64,000 bases of DNA from Cavia porcellus. Its lineage: Eukaryota > Chordata > Mammalia > Rodentia > Caviidae. The stretch covers positions 55,986,001 through 56,050,000 of the forward strand of contig NW_026947489.1 of NCBI RefSeq assembly GCF_034190915.1, in the 5' to 3' direction. Positions within the stretch are counted from its first letter, which is position 1; every line of letters begins with the position of its first letter. Positions 34,327 to 45,960 of this stretch are shown here, in pieces. The position numbers and the translations under genes were made by a program. The notes under the pieces are model-generated. The model was given only the letters and a program-made list of their open reading frames with translations, searched no databases and was not told the DNA's origin.

Positions 34327-34440
34327 AATCAAAATCTTTACTGGAGCTGAAGGTAACTACTGCTGTAAACTTTGTCCATCTCCTTGTAATTTTCCTTTTC
34401 AGTGAATCTGCTCAATTACTATACTCTATATACTAGTAAC

Positions 34441-34489
34441 CTTTTTTTTTGTACCGGGAATCAAACTCAGGACCTTGTGCTTGCACAAG
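34441..34489 (-). mobile_element. ID SINE fragment
   Basis: tgtaccgggaatcaaactcag gaccttgtgcttgc, then cut off. Confidence 0.65.
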
Positions 34490-34589
34490 TAATCTTTTTA
34501 GTACACAAAACTTCCACTTCTATTTAAAAATCAGAATATCCCTGGTGTCCAGTCTGACACACAGTATGTGCTCAATAAATAACTGCTGG

Positions 34590-34716
34590 CCAGATGTGTT
34601 GGCTCAAGCCTGCAGTTCCAGCACTTAGGAGGCTGAGGCAGGAGGATTGCTGAGTTGAATGCCAGCCTAGGCTGCAAAGTGAGGTCAGCCTGAACCGCAT
34701 AGTGAAATTCTGTCTC

Positions 34717-34746
<30 letters not shown>
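34590..34746 (+). mobile_element. B1 SINE with long A-tail
   Basis: gccagatgtgttggctcaag … ggaggctgaggcaggagg … gcctgaaccgcatagtg and a 27-A tail. Confidence 0.88.
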
Positions 34747-34747
<1 letters not shown>

Positions 34748-36479
34748 TATCATCTGAAAGAACCAAAAGTAAATGGCCACATTACCAAAAATAATTGGGA
34801 TAAGTAATAAAGTTCCTTTAGTGATTTACCAAAGACTTATCTATCTTCTCTAGCTTTCCTTCTTTTATTTGTTTATTTATTCACATGTAGATGGCTTAAC
34901 TGAAACCTTATCACAATGGTAAGCTAAGGACTGAAGATTCAAGACCCTGTCCAGAAAAGATGTCTGAGAAAGTAGAGTCCAATAGCTCCGTGATATGAGA
35001 GCTGATTAGCCCAGAGTTCTTACCATCTATTTAAGATTTATATGCCACGAGCTATGTTAAACACTAAAGGATTATCTCATTTAATCTTCATAAAGCCCTA
35101 AGAAATAGGTATTACTAGAGGTATTAATAGGAGAGGCTAAGTAACTTGCCATGGGACATACCGCAGACCCTAGGTGGCCTCTGGGCCTCAAACCACTGGG
35201 AAGTCTAAGGTTGCAATCAGAGGTTTCCTGGTTCAATCCAGATGAGCAAAAGGTTTGCTGTGAGTAGGGAAGGAATTGTGGAAGGCCATTCCCTTAAAGA
35301 TACTGCCACGTAACATGGGGTCTGATACTCTCTGGAAAATCTAAGGATTATTCTGGGTTCTCCTTCTCAAAACCCCCTAATGGCACAAACAGAAAACTCT
35401 GCCAACACTTAAGAACTTTGCAGACCCCCTGAATCTGAAGGTTCACCAACAATTATGCCTCCCGCCCACCTTTCTCTATAAGCACAGAAGCCAAGACTGG
35501 TGGGTCTTTCAAGGTGCTTAGGAATGGCAAAGTACCCATAGCAGGTCCTGTCTTTGGATGGGGATTACAGTACTGGCCTACAACCTAGGAAGGGGGGAAA
35601 ATCCCCAAAGCCCTCCTAATATAGGAGTTCAACTTAACAATGAAAAAAAAAAAAAAACCTCTCTTATAATGAATAAGGCCACCAAAGCAAATCATTTTAA
35701 ATAACCAGTCAATCAGAGCTCAATGGAAAATACTATTCCTTTGCTCTCTATTATTAGACTGTCTCCATTTTGGATGTGGAGACCTGGGAAGGGATGAGGG
35801 GTCACAAGTAAGAGCCCCGTACTGCAATTTCAGCAGTCCCAGTCAACCTGTGGCTTCGTCTTACTCTAAGCAGAATGAAATGGCGAAGGAGAGGTACAGT
35901 AAATATATTCCAAAGGAATAAGCTCGAATCCTCAAACTACTGAATTCTTCTCAGCCATATTCCACATGATTTACCCTCCCTCCTGCACATAGGTAAGTGG
36001 CTCGGTCTCTGGTATTTGAGCCACATCAGCAGAAACCAGCAGAGTCCCGTAGACACAGTATCTGCCTTATTATGAAGGCCATGTCATCTTCCAGCCCAGC
36101 CCAGGAGCCCGCTCCCCCCTCGGTTACACCGGAGATCTCCATACTCTGGAGACCTAAGCCCACATGCAGGCCTGTAAAATCTTCCTTTTATTTTTCTTAA
36201 CTTCCCAATAGTTTTATTATGATTATTTTAAGAGCTAGGATCTTCATGGAAAGCCATATCTCCCTCTCCCTTCTAGCACACAGCAAGAAACTGAGGTTCA
36301 AGGCACAGACCCCCAAGCAGTCAACTTCCCAGCTCACGAAGCCAGAGCATTCCCAAGGCAGGTTTGGGGATTTTAAAGAACAGCCTCCTGCAGAGAAACA
36401 CCATCCTCTAGCACCCCTGGAGCCAGCTCCCTAGACCTCAGGCGTCAGACCCAAAGTTTGCCCGAGGGCCTCCGGACCC

Positions 36480-37960
36480 AGAGGCCCAGGCCAGAGTCCC
36501 GGACCTAAGGGTCCTGGTCCCCACTGCTTCCCCTGGGCGATGCCTGATCTCCCCTGCTCTTCCCCGACGGGTCCTGGCCGCCGCGGGGCCGCCTCGGGCC
36601 ATCCCCCTCCCGTCCAGGCCGCTGCCAGCCCGTCAGGCCTCTCCTGGCCGCGAACGCCGTGTGCAGAGGGCTCGCTGCGTGACCTTGGGGAGGGCTGGGC
36701 AGGTCGCCGCCCGTGCTCGGTGCCTCAGTGTCCCCGCTCCGCGAAATGGGAGCGCCGCGTCAGTGCTGCGCCCGGGCCCAGGGCTAGGCTCGGTGGGGCC
36801 GAGCGCTGCGGAAAAACGAGCGAGCCGCGGTCACCCCGACGGACTCCGCGCCAGCCCCAGGGAGCCAGCGCGCCGCCCGGCCCCACCTCGGGGCCGCGTG
36901 CGTCCGGCCCATCGCGCCCCCTCCTCTTGCCCGCCGGGACCCCGCGGGGCACCTCTTGCCCGCCCCCGTTACGGCGGCCCCGTCCCTTACCGAGACCCCA
37001 GGCCGGGCCGCCAAGCCCGCGCCGCGCAGGCCGTCCCCGGAGCCCCGAGGCCGCGCGTCCGTGCGCGCGCGGGCCGCCCTCACCGGCGCCGCGGTCGCCT
37101 CGGCCATGGCTGTGCGCTGTCCGCCGGGGCCCGCGAGCCTCCGCCGCGCTACGCCGCGCAGGCCCGGCCCCCGCCGCCGCGGGGCTCGGCGTCCCCCTTC
37201 TCGGCGGGCTCGCGCGGCCGTCGGGCCCCGGCCTGCGGGCTGCGGACGCGCGGGGAGCGTGGGGAGTGCGGAGCCCGGTGGCGGCGGCAGCGACGTCGGA
37301 GCGGGGCGCGCGCTGCGCCCCGGCCGCGAGCTGGGCCCCGGCCCTCAGCAGCCGCCCCCGGCCCGCGCGCCGCCCCGCTGCGGCGACCCCGGCTGCGGCC
37401 CCCGGCCCGGCTTCGAGCTGCGCGGCCGTCCCGGCGCGTCTCTAGCAAGGCTGCCGCACCGCAGCTGCCATGTTGATCCAAACTGCATCCTGGGAGGCAT
37501 GTCGCGCTCAGGCCGTTTAAAGAGAGACGCGCCGGGCTCGTCGGAGGCGGCCGGAACCCAGACAGCACCATCTACAGCCGGTAGGAGCGAACAGTGGTGA
37601 ACGAACAGCCAGGCGGCGACGGACACGCCCTGAGCCCGCGGCCCGTCGTGCAGCCCGCCGAGCCGCCGGCCTCTCTCCGGGGCCCCCGGCCTCTCTCTCA
37701 CCTGGGTCCTCGCGGCCCGGCGCCCTCGGGCCAGGCCGGAGCGGGCGCGCGGAGTGCGGGGTGCGCGGGGGCCGACGCGCTGCGGGCGGGCTGGAGGCGG
37801 GTCGATCGGCTCCGACAGCGTCCTCCCGCCGGCCGCCTGTGCTCCCCAAGCCAGAACCCGGGGTCGCTGGCTTTCAAAACCTGCGCTCACAAAGGGATCT
37901 AAGAAAGCCGTCACACCAGAGAAAGCCCGGAGTTCATGTGACCGGCGCGGTGCAGTCCGG
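36480..37960 (-). promoter_or_regulatory. ZNF777: CpG-island promoter and 5' UTR region of ZNF777
   Basis: About 1.5 kb of very GC- and CpG-rich sequence, in sharp contrast to the AT-rich repeats around it, covers the candidate first exon. There is no clear TATA box, so this looks like a dispersed CpG-island promoter. Near 37461-37500 the sequence shows a YY1-like CCATGTT (AACATGGC in gene sense) next to gcatcctgggaggcatg, which resembles the ZNF143/THAP11 type of element. Both types usually lie within tens of bases of the start site. This suggests transcription begins around 37.47-37.55 kb on the minus strand. The start position is inferred from motifs only. Confidence 0.8.
37084..37107 (-). 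CDS. ZNF777: ZNF777 candidate first coding exon (MAEA-type N-terminus)
   Basis: On the minus strand, inside the CpG island, ATGGCCGAGG… sits in strong Kozak context (gccATGG). It encodes MAEATAAP and runs straight into a consensus donor (CCG|gtgagg). Spliced to the next exon it continues in frame as VPQLD and then the usual MENQ start, with no stop between, adding 13 residues. Paralogues ZNF746, ZNF398 and ZNF783 begin with MAEA-type first exons, so this looks like the shared ancestral start. The usual ZNF777 annotation I know begins at MENQ. Whether ribosomes use this AUG depends on the true 5' end of the transcript. Confidence 0.6.
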
Positions 37961-37997
37961 GTTCCAGGGACGCGGGCTGTGTGGTTCCAAGGGTAGC

Positions 37998-38026
37998 GGG
38001 GGGGGGGGGGGGGGGGGCGGGGGGGG
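37998..38026 (+). repeat. G-run next to the ZNF777 promoter
   Basis: Twenty consecutive G, one C, then eight more G at the edge of the CpG island. Able in principle to form G-quadruplex structures; also a site prone to length error. Confidence 0.9.
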
Positions 38027-38031
38027 TGCTT

Positions 38032-39339
38032 TTGTGAAATCCTGAGTGTTGTTTTCGACATGAAAGGATAGAATTCCTGGAATCGTTCAGGGTTAGGGCT
38101 GGAAGGGGCCAGACGGGTCATTTAGGAGGAAACTGAGGCTAAGCTGGGGAGGGGCGAATTGTTTACCCTGAGTTTCAGATCTGGTGCCTTTATGGGTTCT
38201 TTCTCTAACCATGAGAGATGCCCCAAAAAGAACGTAGAGCTTTTGCGGTGGCGACTTCTTTTTCTGGACAGGTGCACTTAAACACAGGTCTATTAAATGC
38301 GACTTGGGACAAGAAGTGGGAATGAAATGAAAATAGGGAAAAGGGGCAAGGATAATAAGCCAGTATCACGGTTACTATGGATGAAACCCAACTGGAACCA
38401 GCTCAAAGGAAGAAACAGCAGAATATATTTGTTCACAGAGGCCTGGAGTGGACTTGCCTTGGAAGACAACGAGGACAGGAGGCCATATGTACAGTGACAA
38501 CTCTCTTTGAAAATGGAAAATTATGGATGGCGATAAGGCCAGGTCCCCCACTTCCTGCCCCCACCCTTACCCACCACCTTATGCATTTCCAACCATGTGT
38601 GCTTTCACAAGCCATGCATACTACTGTATTTCATATTTCTAAAATGTATATGAAGGAGACTGTTCAATCCAGAGCCATGTCCCAACTTGCTTTTTTTGTG
38701 GATCATTTGATCCACTATATCTCTGTTTGAGATATAGTTATGTTTCAGTAACCTATCTGGTTCATTCATTTTAAACCATCATCTAGTTAACTCCAGGTTG
38801 GCCACCATCTAGCCTGGATACTTAAACTTCAAGTCACTGTCCGTTTCTCTAATAGAAATGAAGTAGACCTGCCCCCCAAAACAAACTGTGTACTTGTTCT
38901 ACTCTGCACTGCTGAAGAAGCCTTCAGGAGAGAGGAAGAAACAGGGACTACCAGGGGAGGAGATCACTTCCAACTTCCTAGCCTTCCCAAATTTCTCACC
39001 TAAGAGATGGAGCCCACTTCCACTTCCAGCAACAATGCATGGCTTCCTGTTTCCTTTTCCTGACCAATAGTTACGCTGAGTGGCTTGCCCTACCATGAGT
39101 GGTAAATGGTAACTTGTCACTTAATTTGTATTTCTGTTTTCCTGATTAAGAAAGTTGAGCATCTTTTCATATTTACTATGATAATGTTAGATTTCTTTCT
39201 CTGGGAATCTCCTGTTTATATCCTTTGCCAGTGTTTCTTTCATTAGACCTTTTTCTTATTGGTTTATAGGGATGATATAAAAATATAACCAGGATGTTAA
39301 TTCTGTCCTCAGACGTTTAACTGATATGATTGCATTTAT
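38032..39339. other. Intergenic, AT-rich
   Basis: No gene. 39.12-39.25 kb (tttcctgattaagaaagttgag, cctttgccagtgtttc) resembles old L1 3'-end sequence. The rest is unrecognised. Confidence 0.4.
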
Positions 39340-39610
39340 TTGTTTTTGAAAAATATATTTTTATTTTTAATGGACACATAACATTGGCACATATTTATGG
39401 GCTACCATGTGACATACCAGTCCATGTATAAGATATATAATGATCAGGGCAGGGCTACTGGTATATTGATAGGTTTGGATCTTTGTTTCTTTGTATTGGG
39501 AATATTTAGAATTCTTAGCACTAGCTCTTTTCAAATAGTCAACTGTTTTCAAGCATAGTCATCCTGCTGTGCTATAGAATATGAGAAGTTATTCCTTCCC
39601 AAAATATGGT
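39340..39610. mobile_element. L1 3' UTR-like fragment
   Basis: Ordered similarity to old L1 3' UTR: acatatttatgggctaccatg, tataatgatcagggcagggc, tcatcctgctgtgctatag. Confidence 0.5.
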
Positions 39611-39615
39611 TGTGC

Positions 39616-39965
39616 CTATGATGTGGTTTGGATCTGCATGTCCCCCCAAGGCTTTTTTGGTGCCCAGGTGGGGCTTGTGGGAGGTAATTAAATTAAGAGG
39701 GCTAACAGCTGACTTGGTGCTCTGAGGTAGGGCCTGTGAGAAGGAGGATTATTGGGGAATATGACCTGGAAGGATGAATCTCCTTCCCTTCCTCCATTCT
39801 CTGTGCTTCCTGGCCACCATGACTTGAGTAATTTCCTCACCTAGATCCTTTCCCAATGCTTCCTGCATTGGAACTGGCCATCTAGGGGCTTAAAATGTGA
39901 GCCAGAATAAACCTCTTCTTACCATCTTAACTAACTATTTTCTGTGTATTCCAAGCAGTCCATGA
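39616..39965 (+). mobile_element. MaLR (ERVL) solo LTR
   Basis: tgatgtggtttggatctgcatg … gtggggcttgtgggaggtaatt … gaataaacctcttc. The tggtttgg…gggaggtaatt…aataaacctctt pattern is typical of MaLR LTRs (MST/MLT type). No internal region. Confidence 0.72.
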
Positions 39966-40214
39966 TAATTTTTTTCCTCTTTTTGGGGCCCACTTTTGGC
40001 CTGTTGATAAATCACTTATGTATAACAGCATAGTATTTGAATAGAACCTGTGCAGTCTTCAGGTATTATATGATAAATCATTGCTAGATTATGTATAAGC
40101 CTTGAAACAATGTGAATATAAAGTGAGTTACTTGAGGGTATTGTTTAAGGAATATTACCAGCTTACCCGAATGTTTTTGATCATAGAGTTGAATCTATAG
40201 ATGCAGAATCCATG

Positions 40215-40378
40215 TTTCTAGAAGGCCAACTGCAGTCCTCCACTTATCTGTGGTGTTGGCTACCCCTGGTGAATGATTATGGATTGAAACCTCTATAACC
40301 TGAGCTAAATAAACTTTTCCTTCTTTAACTTTGGGTGTCGAGTATTTTGTCTCAGCCATAGAAAAGTGACTAAGACAG
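40215..40378 (+). mobile_element. MaLR LTR 3' fragment
   Basis: tggattgaaacctctataac, gctaaataaacttttccttc, tgtctcagccatagaaaagtgac: the 3' half of a MaLR LTR. Confidence 0.65.
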
Positions 40379-40684
40379 TTGTGTACCATTCTGAGCAGTG
40401 TGAAGAACTCTGCCCACTCAGCTTGTGAATCATGCCTTTTTTCAGCGTATCTACACTGTATATGCTGCCTGCCCTTTCAGCTCTTAATAGCCCCCTTCAC
40501 CCTCAGATCAACTGCGGTGCAGTTGTAGTGCTTGTGTTCATGGAACCCTTATCTTCCTTAATGACCTAAAGCACACAAGTGGTAATGCTGGCAATTTTAT
40601 TATAATAATTGTTCTGTTTTATTAGTTATTGTTAACCTCTTATGCCTAATTTATAAATTAAACCTTATTAAAGATATGTTTGTA

Positions 40685-40835
40685 TTAAACTAGGCATGGT
40701 GGCCTACACCTATAATTCCCATACTCCAAAGTCAGAGACAGGAGGATCACCATGAGTTTGAGGCCAACCTAGGCTACAGAGTGAACATTAGGAATTCACT
40801 GGAATACATAGCAAGACCCTCAAAAAAACCAAAAT
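40685..40835 (+). mobile_element. B1 SINE
   Basis: actaggcatggtggcctacac … gagacaggaggatcaccatg … acatagcaagaccc. Confidence 0.8.
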
Positions 40836-40867
40836 CAACCCACAAAAATATGTATATTATACATAGG

Positions 40868-41323
40868 AAAAAACAGTATATACCATTACCCCCATATCCA
40901 TATTTTCTGCTCCCACAGATTCAACTAACCTTGTATCAAAATATTTTTTAAGATTGCATTTGTTGGTACCTAATTTCTTGGAGCACCTGTACTCTGATCT
41001 TGAGTGTGACCTATATCTACCTGTAATAAGTCATTTTCATGTCTCTAAAAATGAATAAATAAAATTGCACTTGTTCTGAAGACATACAAAACTTTTCTTT
41101 GTCATTCCTTAAATGTCATATAGCGTATAATAGCATATTGCATAGCATATACATTGCAGTAAGCATTTTAGGTAATTGGAGATAATTTAAAGTATACAGA
41201 AGGATGTGTGTAGACTCTAGGGAAGTATTGCACCATTTGTGTAAGGGGCGTGGACAGCCTTGGATTTGGTGTCTCTGGGGAGCCTGGGACCAATGCCCTG
41301 CAGATCTCAGGGATGACTGTAGC
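40868..41323. mobile_element. Tigger/MER2-like DNA transposon
   Basis: Inner phrases follow the MER2 order: agattcaactaacc, agcatatacattgcag taagcatttt, aatttaaagtatacagaagg, tggatttggtgtct, gggatgactgta. Ends have the CAGT…ACTG(TA) form of pogo-type elements. Confidence 0.6.
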
Positions 41324-41639
41324 GATCCCTACTGCCTGAGGTTTTAGGCACCTGTTGGGACGCATCCCCTGTGAAGAAGGGGAACGCTGTGTATGTTAGA
41401 AACCCGCACAGTACCCTGTGGTGGTACACATGGAAAATAGCTCCTGCCAGTCTCTCTCTGCCTTATTTAATAGTACTGCTCACATTTAAAAAAATTATTA
41501 AAATATTATTTCTAGATTAGCATAGTGTACCTATTTGACATTTAGTTTGCCTTGCATTGGCAAATACAGCTCTGTGATCAACACCCCCTCATCAGGACAT
41601 AAAACATATCACTGCCATTTATAAGCCCTGATACCCATG
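41324..41639. other. Intergenic, nothing recognised
   Basis: AT-rich sequence with no gene or named repeat seen. Confidence 0.35.
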
Positions 41640-41706
41640 ACAACCCGAGGTGAAGCTTGCCTAGTGTATGAGGAGCCCTGAGCTCCATCCCCAGCACCAC
41701 CAAAAC
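41640..41706 (+). mobile_element. ID SINE fragment
   Basis: gaagcttgcctagtgtatga ggagccc … ccatccccagcaccac. Confidence 0.5.
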
Positions 41707-41829
41707 CTTTCCAGATACATTCACGAGTCTGTGTCATGCCACTGCTGATTTCCCTGCCTTTTTCATTTCATAAGACATATTTAAAGTCCTTTCTTTTCTC
41801 TTTTTCTTCCTTCCTTCCTTCTTTTCTTT

Positions 41830-42013
41830 CTTTTTTATGGTTCTGGGGATGAAACCTAGAATCTACAAGTTGAATCCATCAAGCTATTATCCTCAGCCCT
41901 TTTTAAATTTTTTGTTTTGAGAGAGGATCTTTCTAAGGCTGGGCACAGACTTAAGATCCTCTTCCCTCAGCATTCTGATAGATTACAAGTGTGTACCACC
42001 ACATTTTGCCTTA
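41830..42013 (-). mobile_element. B1-dID dimeric SINE
   Basis: ggttctggggatgaaacctag … then gagagaggatctttctaagg … gtgtaccaccacattttgcc. Confidence 0.7.
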
Positions 42014-42259
42014 AAATAAATATACTTCTACACTTTTGTGTATACTCTTGGCATGTTTTCCCTTTCAATATTATCGACTGTATATTTCTACATTAATATT
42101 AAGTATTCTGTAATTAGCTGAAATTTTTTGTCATGAGCTATTGTAGTAGAAACTATTCTAAAAATGGTGGTGTTTTGTATTTCTTTCAATAAATGGTTAT
42201 TTTAAAAACATTTTGTGTATTATACTATTTCTGATTTTATCCCAGTTTGATTTTATTTT

Positions 42260-42372
42260 AATTAATTAATTTTTGGTATTTTTGAGACAAGGTCTTGCTG
42301 TGTAGTTTAGACTCGCCTTGAACTTGCTATGTATAGCCCAGGCTGACCTCCAACTTGCCTTAGCCTCCAGAG
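42260..42372 (-). mobile_element. B1 SINE
   Basis: ttttgagacaaggtcttgctg … gcccaggctgacctccaac. Confidence 0.78.
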
Positions 42373-42756
42373 ACCCATTTTGATTTTAATAAGCAGTTTG
42401 AATTAAAAAAAAATTTTGGAAATTCGTTGTGAATTCCTTTGCAGCCAGTTTTTATAAAGTCTTAAAAATGACATGAAATCTCTTTAATTGTTTGGATAAA
42501 ACTACCTAAGTATACCATTCCAATTTCCCATATCCTCACTAATAATATTTGTTTTATGCATTACTGAGAGGGGTAGGAGAGAATCTTCCACTTTCTATTA
42601 TTTTCTTCCAAATGTAGTCAGTTTTTGTTTTATGTATTTGTGAAGCCATGTTTTTAGGTACATTGAACTTTATTTTTTCCTAGACTAGAGGGTCAATTTT
42701 CATCCCAGCAATTCTGTTCTTGGGAAAGCCCGTTTTGTGTTTTAGGGTTTGGTGGG

Positions 42757-42862
42757 GTGTTTTTTTTTTTTTTTTTTTTTTTTTTTTGGTACCAGGGATC
42801 AAACTCATGACCTCACACTTGCCAGGCGGGTGCTTATGCCACTGTGCTAAACCCCTGGCCCT
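42757..42862 (-). mobile_element. ID SINE with poly-T
   Basis: A long T-run, ggtaccagggatcaaactca … gccaggcgggtgcttatgcc. Confidence 0.82.
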
Positions 42863-43783
42863 CAATTATCAACTTTGAATTATTCCACAGTATTCATTCG
42901 TAGGTCTGTCCTGTAAACAGCATGACCCAAATTGTCAAGTACCATTTTGTCCTTACCTAGGAATTGAGGCTGAGGACAGCAGATACAAGGTGCCTCTCAC
43001 TTCAGCATCATGTGATCAAGAGGTACCACCTTGGAATAGGCCAGTGCTATCCCCCAACTCACAGACAGGCAGACTTTGTCTCCTTTTGTGGAGCCAGAAG
43101 ATGGCCCCAGTTCTTTTCAGCATCTCTCTTTCACTACAGGGGAGAAACAGAGAGCCCTCAACATTTGTCCCTTGGAGGGCTTGGGCACACAGGGACATAG
43201 GAACGGTTTGGAGGGTGGAGATTTCTGAAGGAGCAGCCCCTCCAAATAGAAAAGGTGAAGTGGCTGCTGCCCCATTCCAGGTGTGCTTCATCCCTGGTGA
43301 TTCTTAGTAGAGACCTGACCAGCTTCCCCGCCTTCCTTTGGGCACAGAGGTCAGCGAGATGGGGGGGACTCTAAGGCTGTCCAGCTGGTCATAGGTCACA
43401 ATGCCTATTCCAGAAGGAGCTAGGGGAAGGATTGACAGCTCCTCTGGGAGTGATCTCAGCATTACAAAGGGTCAGGGTGACACAGATGGCACAGTGACAG
43501 CGGGTACTAGCAGCCATAGGAGGAGCTGAGCTCCACAGAGGTCCTAAGTCAACAAACAGGAGTGCGTCCTCTAGCTCCTGTGCAACCTCTCAAGTGAGAA
43601 GGGAGGATTTGCAAAGGTCTACCAGTCTGGTTGACAGAAGCACAGGCAAATGAAGAGGGACAGAAAGGACAAAAGGGACAGGAGGATCAAAAGGGTTTGA
43701 AGAGCAGCATCCACTCAGATCTTGCCTTGAACTTGAGTGGGGGACACAACTGTTGCACTGAAGTTCAAATATAGTTTGGCAGG
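42863..43783. other. Intergenic, repeat-poor block
   Basis: About 0.9 kb of mixed composition without recognised repeats. Three overlapping short frames (78-105 codons) occur on both strands and show no known domain. No gene called. Confidence 0.35.
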
Positions 43784-43900
43784 GCATAGTGATGCGTGCT
43801 TGTGATCCCAGCACTCAGGAAACTAAGGCAGGAGGTATGCCATGAGTTTGAGGCCATCCTGGGTTACACAGTGAGAACTTGTCTCAAAAAACGAAAACAA
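43784..43900 (+). mobile_element. B1 SINE
   Basis: gcagggcatagtgatgcgtg … aactaaggcaggaggtatgcc … gtgagaacttgtctc. Confidence 0.82.
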
Positions 43901-43910
43901 AAAACAACCT

Positions 43911-43992
43911 CCAGGCTGGAGATTTAGTTCAGTGGCATAAGCACCTGCTTGGTAAGCACACAGTTGCGAGTTTGATCCCCAGTACCAAAATA
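43911..43992 (+). mobile_element. ID SINE
   Basis: ggctggagatttagttcagtggcata … gcgagtttgatccccagtacc. Confidence 0.85.
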
Positions 43993-45023
43993 AATAAATA
44001 AATAATGAAAAAACAATCCCCACCCCAAACTGTATGTATAGTTTGGACTGAGACTGGAATGAGACTTTCTGATAATAGAAAGAGATAAAATATATTGGAG
44101 TTTCAGTGACACCATTATGGTAACAAAAGGCAGGGTTGACAGTACAATTGCAGGTGGTCATTAGAGAAAGGAGAACAATTTTATGTTTATGCTCCAATGA
44201 ATTCAGCCTACAGAGGTGGACTTCTGTTTTCTAATCTGATATTTTTGTTCTTCGAACAGAGATCTTATTTTCTTTATATTCCATGAGTGTAGATGGATTT
44301 GCATTTTTCTAGCATTTCATTTTGTTGTCTTTGCCTTTCTCCCCTTTTTCTTCTATTAGATTAAGCAAGTTTTCTTTATTCATATTTTCTCCCTCTTCCA
44401 AGAGCCATTTCATTATTTTTATGGTGGTAATGTACATTTTAAATGTATAGGTTTTGGCCTCTGCCTGGCGAGCACCATCCCCGGAAGGCCCTTTCCTCTG
44501 CACACCCAGTGTGGGTCAAGGCAGACAGACAAATCCACCTCTGCCTGCTGTGCACTGCCACCAAAGGCCACATCCTGTAGGCGGCCAACGTGGGCAGAGA
44601 GAGCCAGCAGATACACCTTCACCTTCAGGGAGCTGCCACTGGGAGGCTTCCTCCATGCAGGCAGCCAGCAGGAGCAGGGACACACAGCCAGATAAGCCCT
44701 GTGCATCCATAGGCCACCATTGGAGGCCCTTGATTCCCTCAGGCAGTCACCCACTAGCAGAATCAGACAAACAAACCCCTGTGTGTCTGCCACCATTTTG
44801 GGAGTCCCAGTGTAGACACATAGGCTGAGAGAAACAGCCCCACCTCCATGCACTCCTGATCATCAGTGAAGCCCCAGAGTAGCTGCTATCCATGCCCTGC
44901 TATCTCCCTATAAATCTGGAATTAGAGGACCCCAGGTGCCTGTCCCATCCCTTACACTGCTTAGGGACAGCCAACACGGAAAGTGCCTGGGGCCCCACAA
45001 CCAGGTGGGAGGAACCCAGGAGA

Positions 45024-45960
45024 ATGTCAAGACAAAGGCGCAAAAGGCAAACTCAGACCTCTAACCCACACACAATAAGTATGGGAGATACAGTCATGGG
45101 AGAAAACGGAAGTCACACACCTGAAATCTCTGAGAGGATAGCAACTGAAATAAGGAAACAACTTCATGAGATTGTAAAAGCAGTCAAATCAGAAATAATG
45201 TCTCAGGTAAAAGAAGAAATCATAAACATCCTGAAAGAATTGTCCAGCAGATCTAAAGAAGACATACACAATAAAGAGCATAGGAAAATGATGGAAACCT
45301 TGGATAAATGTAGAAAGGAATTACAATGCATGAAACAGATTCAAAGAGAGATACAGAAAATTAAAAATTCAATCAAAATCTGGCAAAACTACTTGAAAGA
45401 GACTTGAAAACAGGATTGCAGCTAGTAATCCTGAAAGACTCTCTTAAAACTAACACAGAATCAGAAACTAAAAAATCAAAGGCTGTACGATGATGCAAAG
45501 AAGCATAATTTAAGAGTGATAAGTGTCAATGATAAAGCAGGAGTCAACACAAATGCAATTAAAAGGATATTCACAGAAGTAATAGAAGAAAACTTCCCAA
45601 ACATGGGAAATGGATCTGGCATGCAGATAAGTGAGGAATGTAGGACTTCAACTAGCCATAACCAAAGTAAATCTACACCCAGACATATAATAATCAAGAT
45701 CCCAGAAATTCAGCACAAGAACAGATTAAAAGCTGTTAGAGAAAAGAGACAGATCACCTATAAAGGAAAACCAATCACAATCATGGCAGACTTAATCAAC
45801 ACAAACCATCAAGTCAAGAAGAGTTTGGAGTGAAGTGTTTCAAATCCTGAAAGAAAACAACTGCTAACCCAGATTGATGTACCCTGAAAAACTATCTTTC
45901 AAAATTGATGCAAAAATAAGATACTTCCATGATAAAGAACAAGGAATTCATGACCACCAA
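45024..45960 (+). pseudogene. LINE ORF1 (RNA-binding chaperone), inactivated
   Basis: The start MSRQRRKRQTQ is followed by a long coiled coil (EIRKQLHEIVKAVKSEIM…). After in-frame stops at 45405-45407, 45424-45429 and 45433-45435, the frame resumes with NLRVISVN, ENFPNMGNGS and STPRHIIIKIPEI, the hallmarks of L1 ORF1 RRM and C-terminal domains. A shifted frame carries YPEKLSFKIDAKI near 45.88 kb, the usual ORF1 end. The product would coat element RNA as a trimer; this copy is dead. Confidence 0.8.

Larger units (their letters stand above)
33128..37083 (-). other. ZNF777: ZNF777 first intron
   Basis: A 4.0 kb intron from the CpG-island donor (gtgagg) to the acceptor before the N-terminal exon. 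It contains a few SINEs, two poly-A runs and long unique stretches (33.68-34.24 kb, 34.75-36.48 kb) without recognisable genes. Confidence 0.75.

Noticed and set aside
36540..37445. 301- and 271-codon frames in the CpG island
   Set aside because: Very high GC removes stop codons by chance; several frames on both strands are open at once. Translations are low-complexity Ala/Arg/Pro/Gly.
42964..43307. Overlapping 78-105 codon frames
   Set aside because: No domain or homology recognised, frames on both strands, no splice or promoter context.
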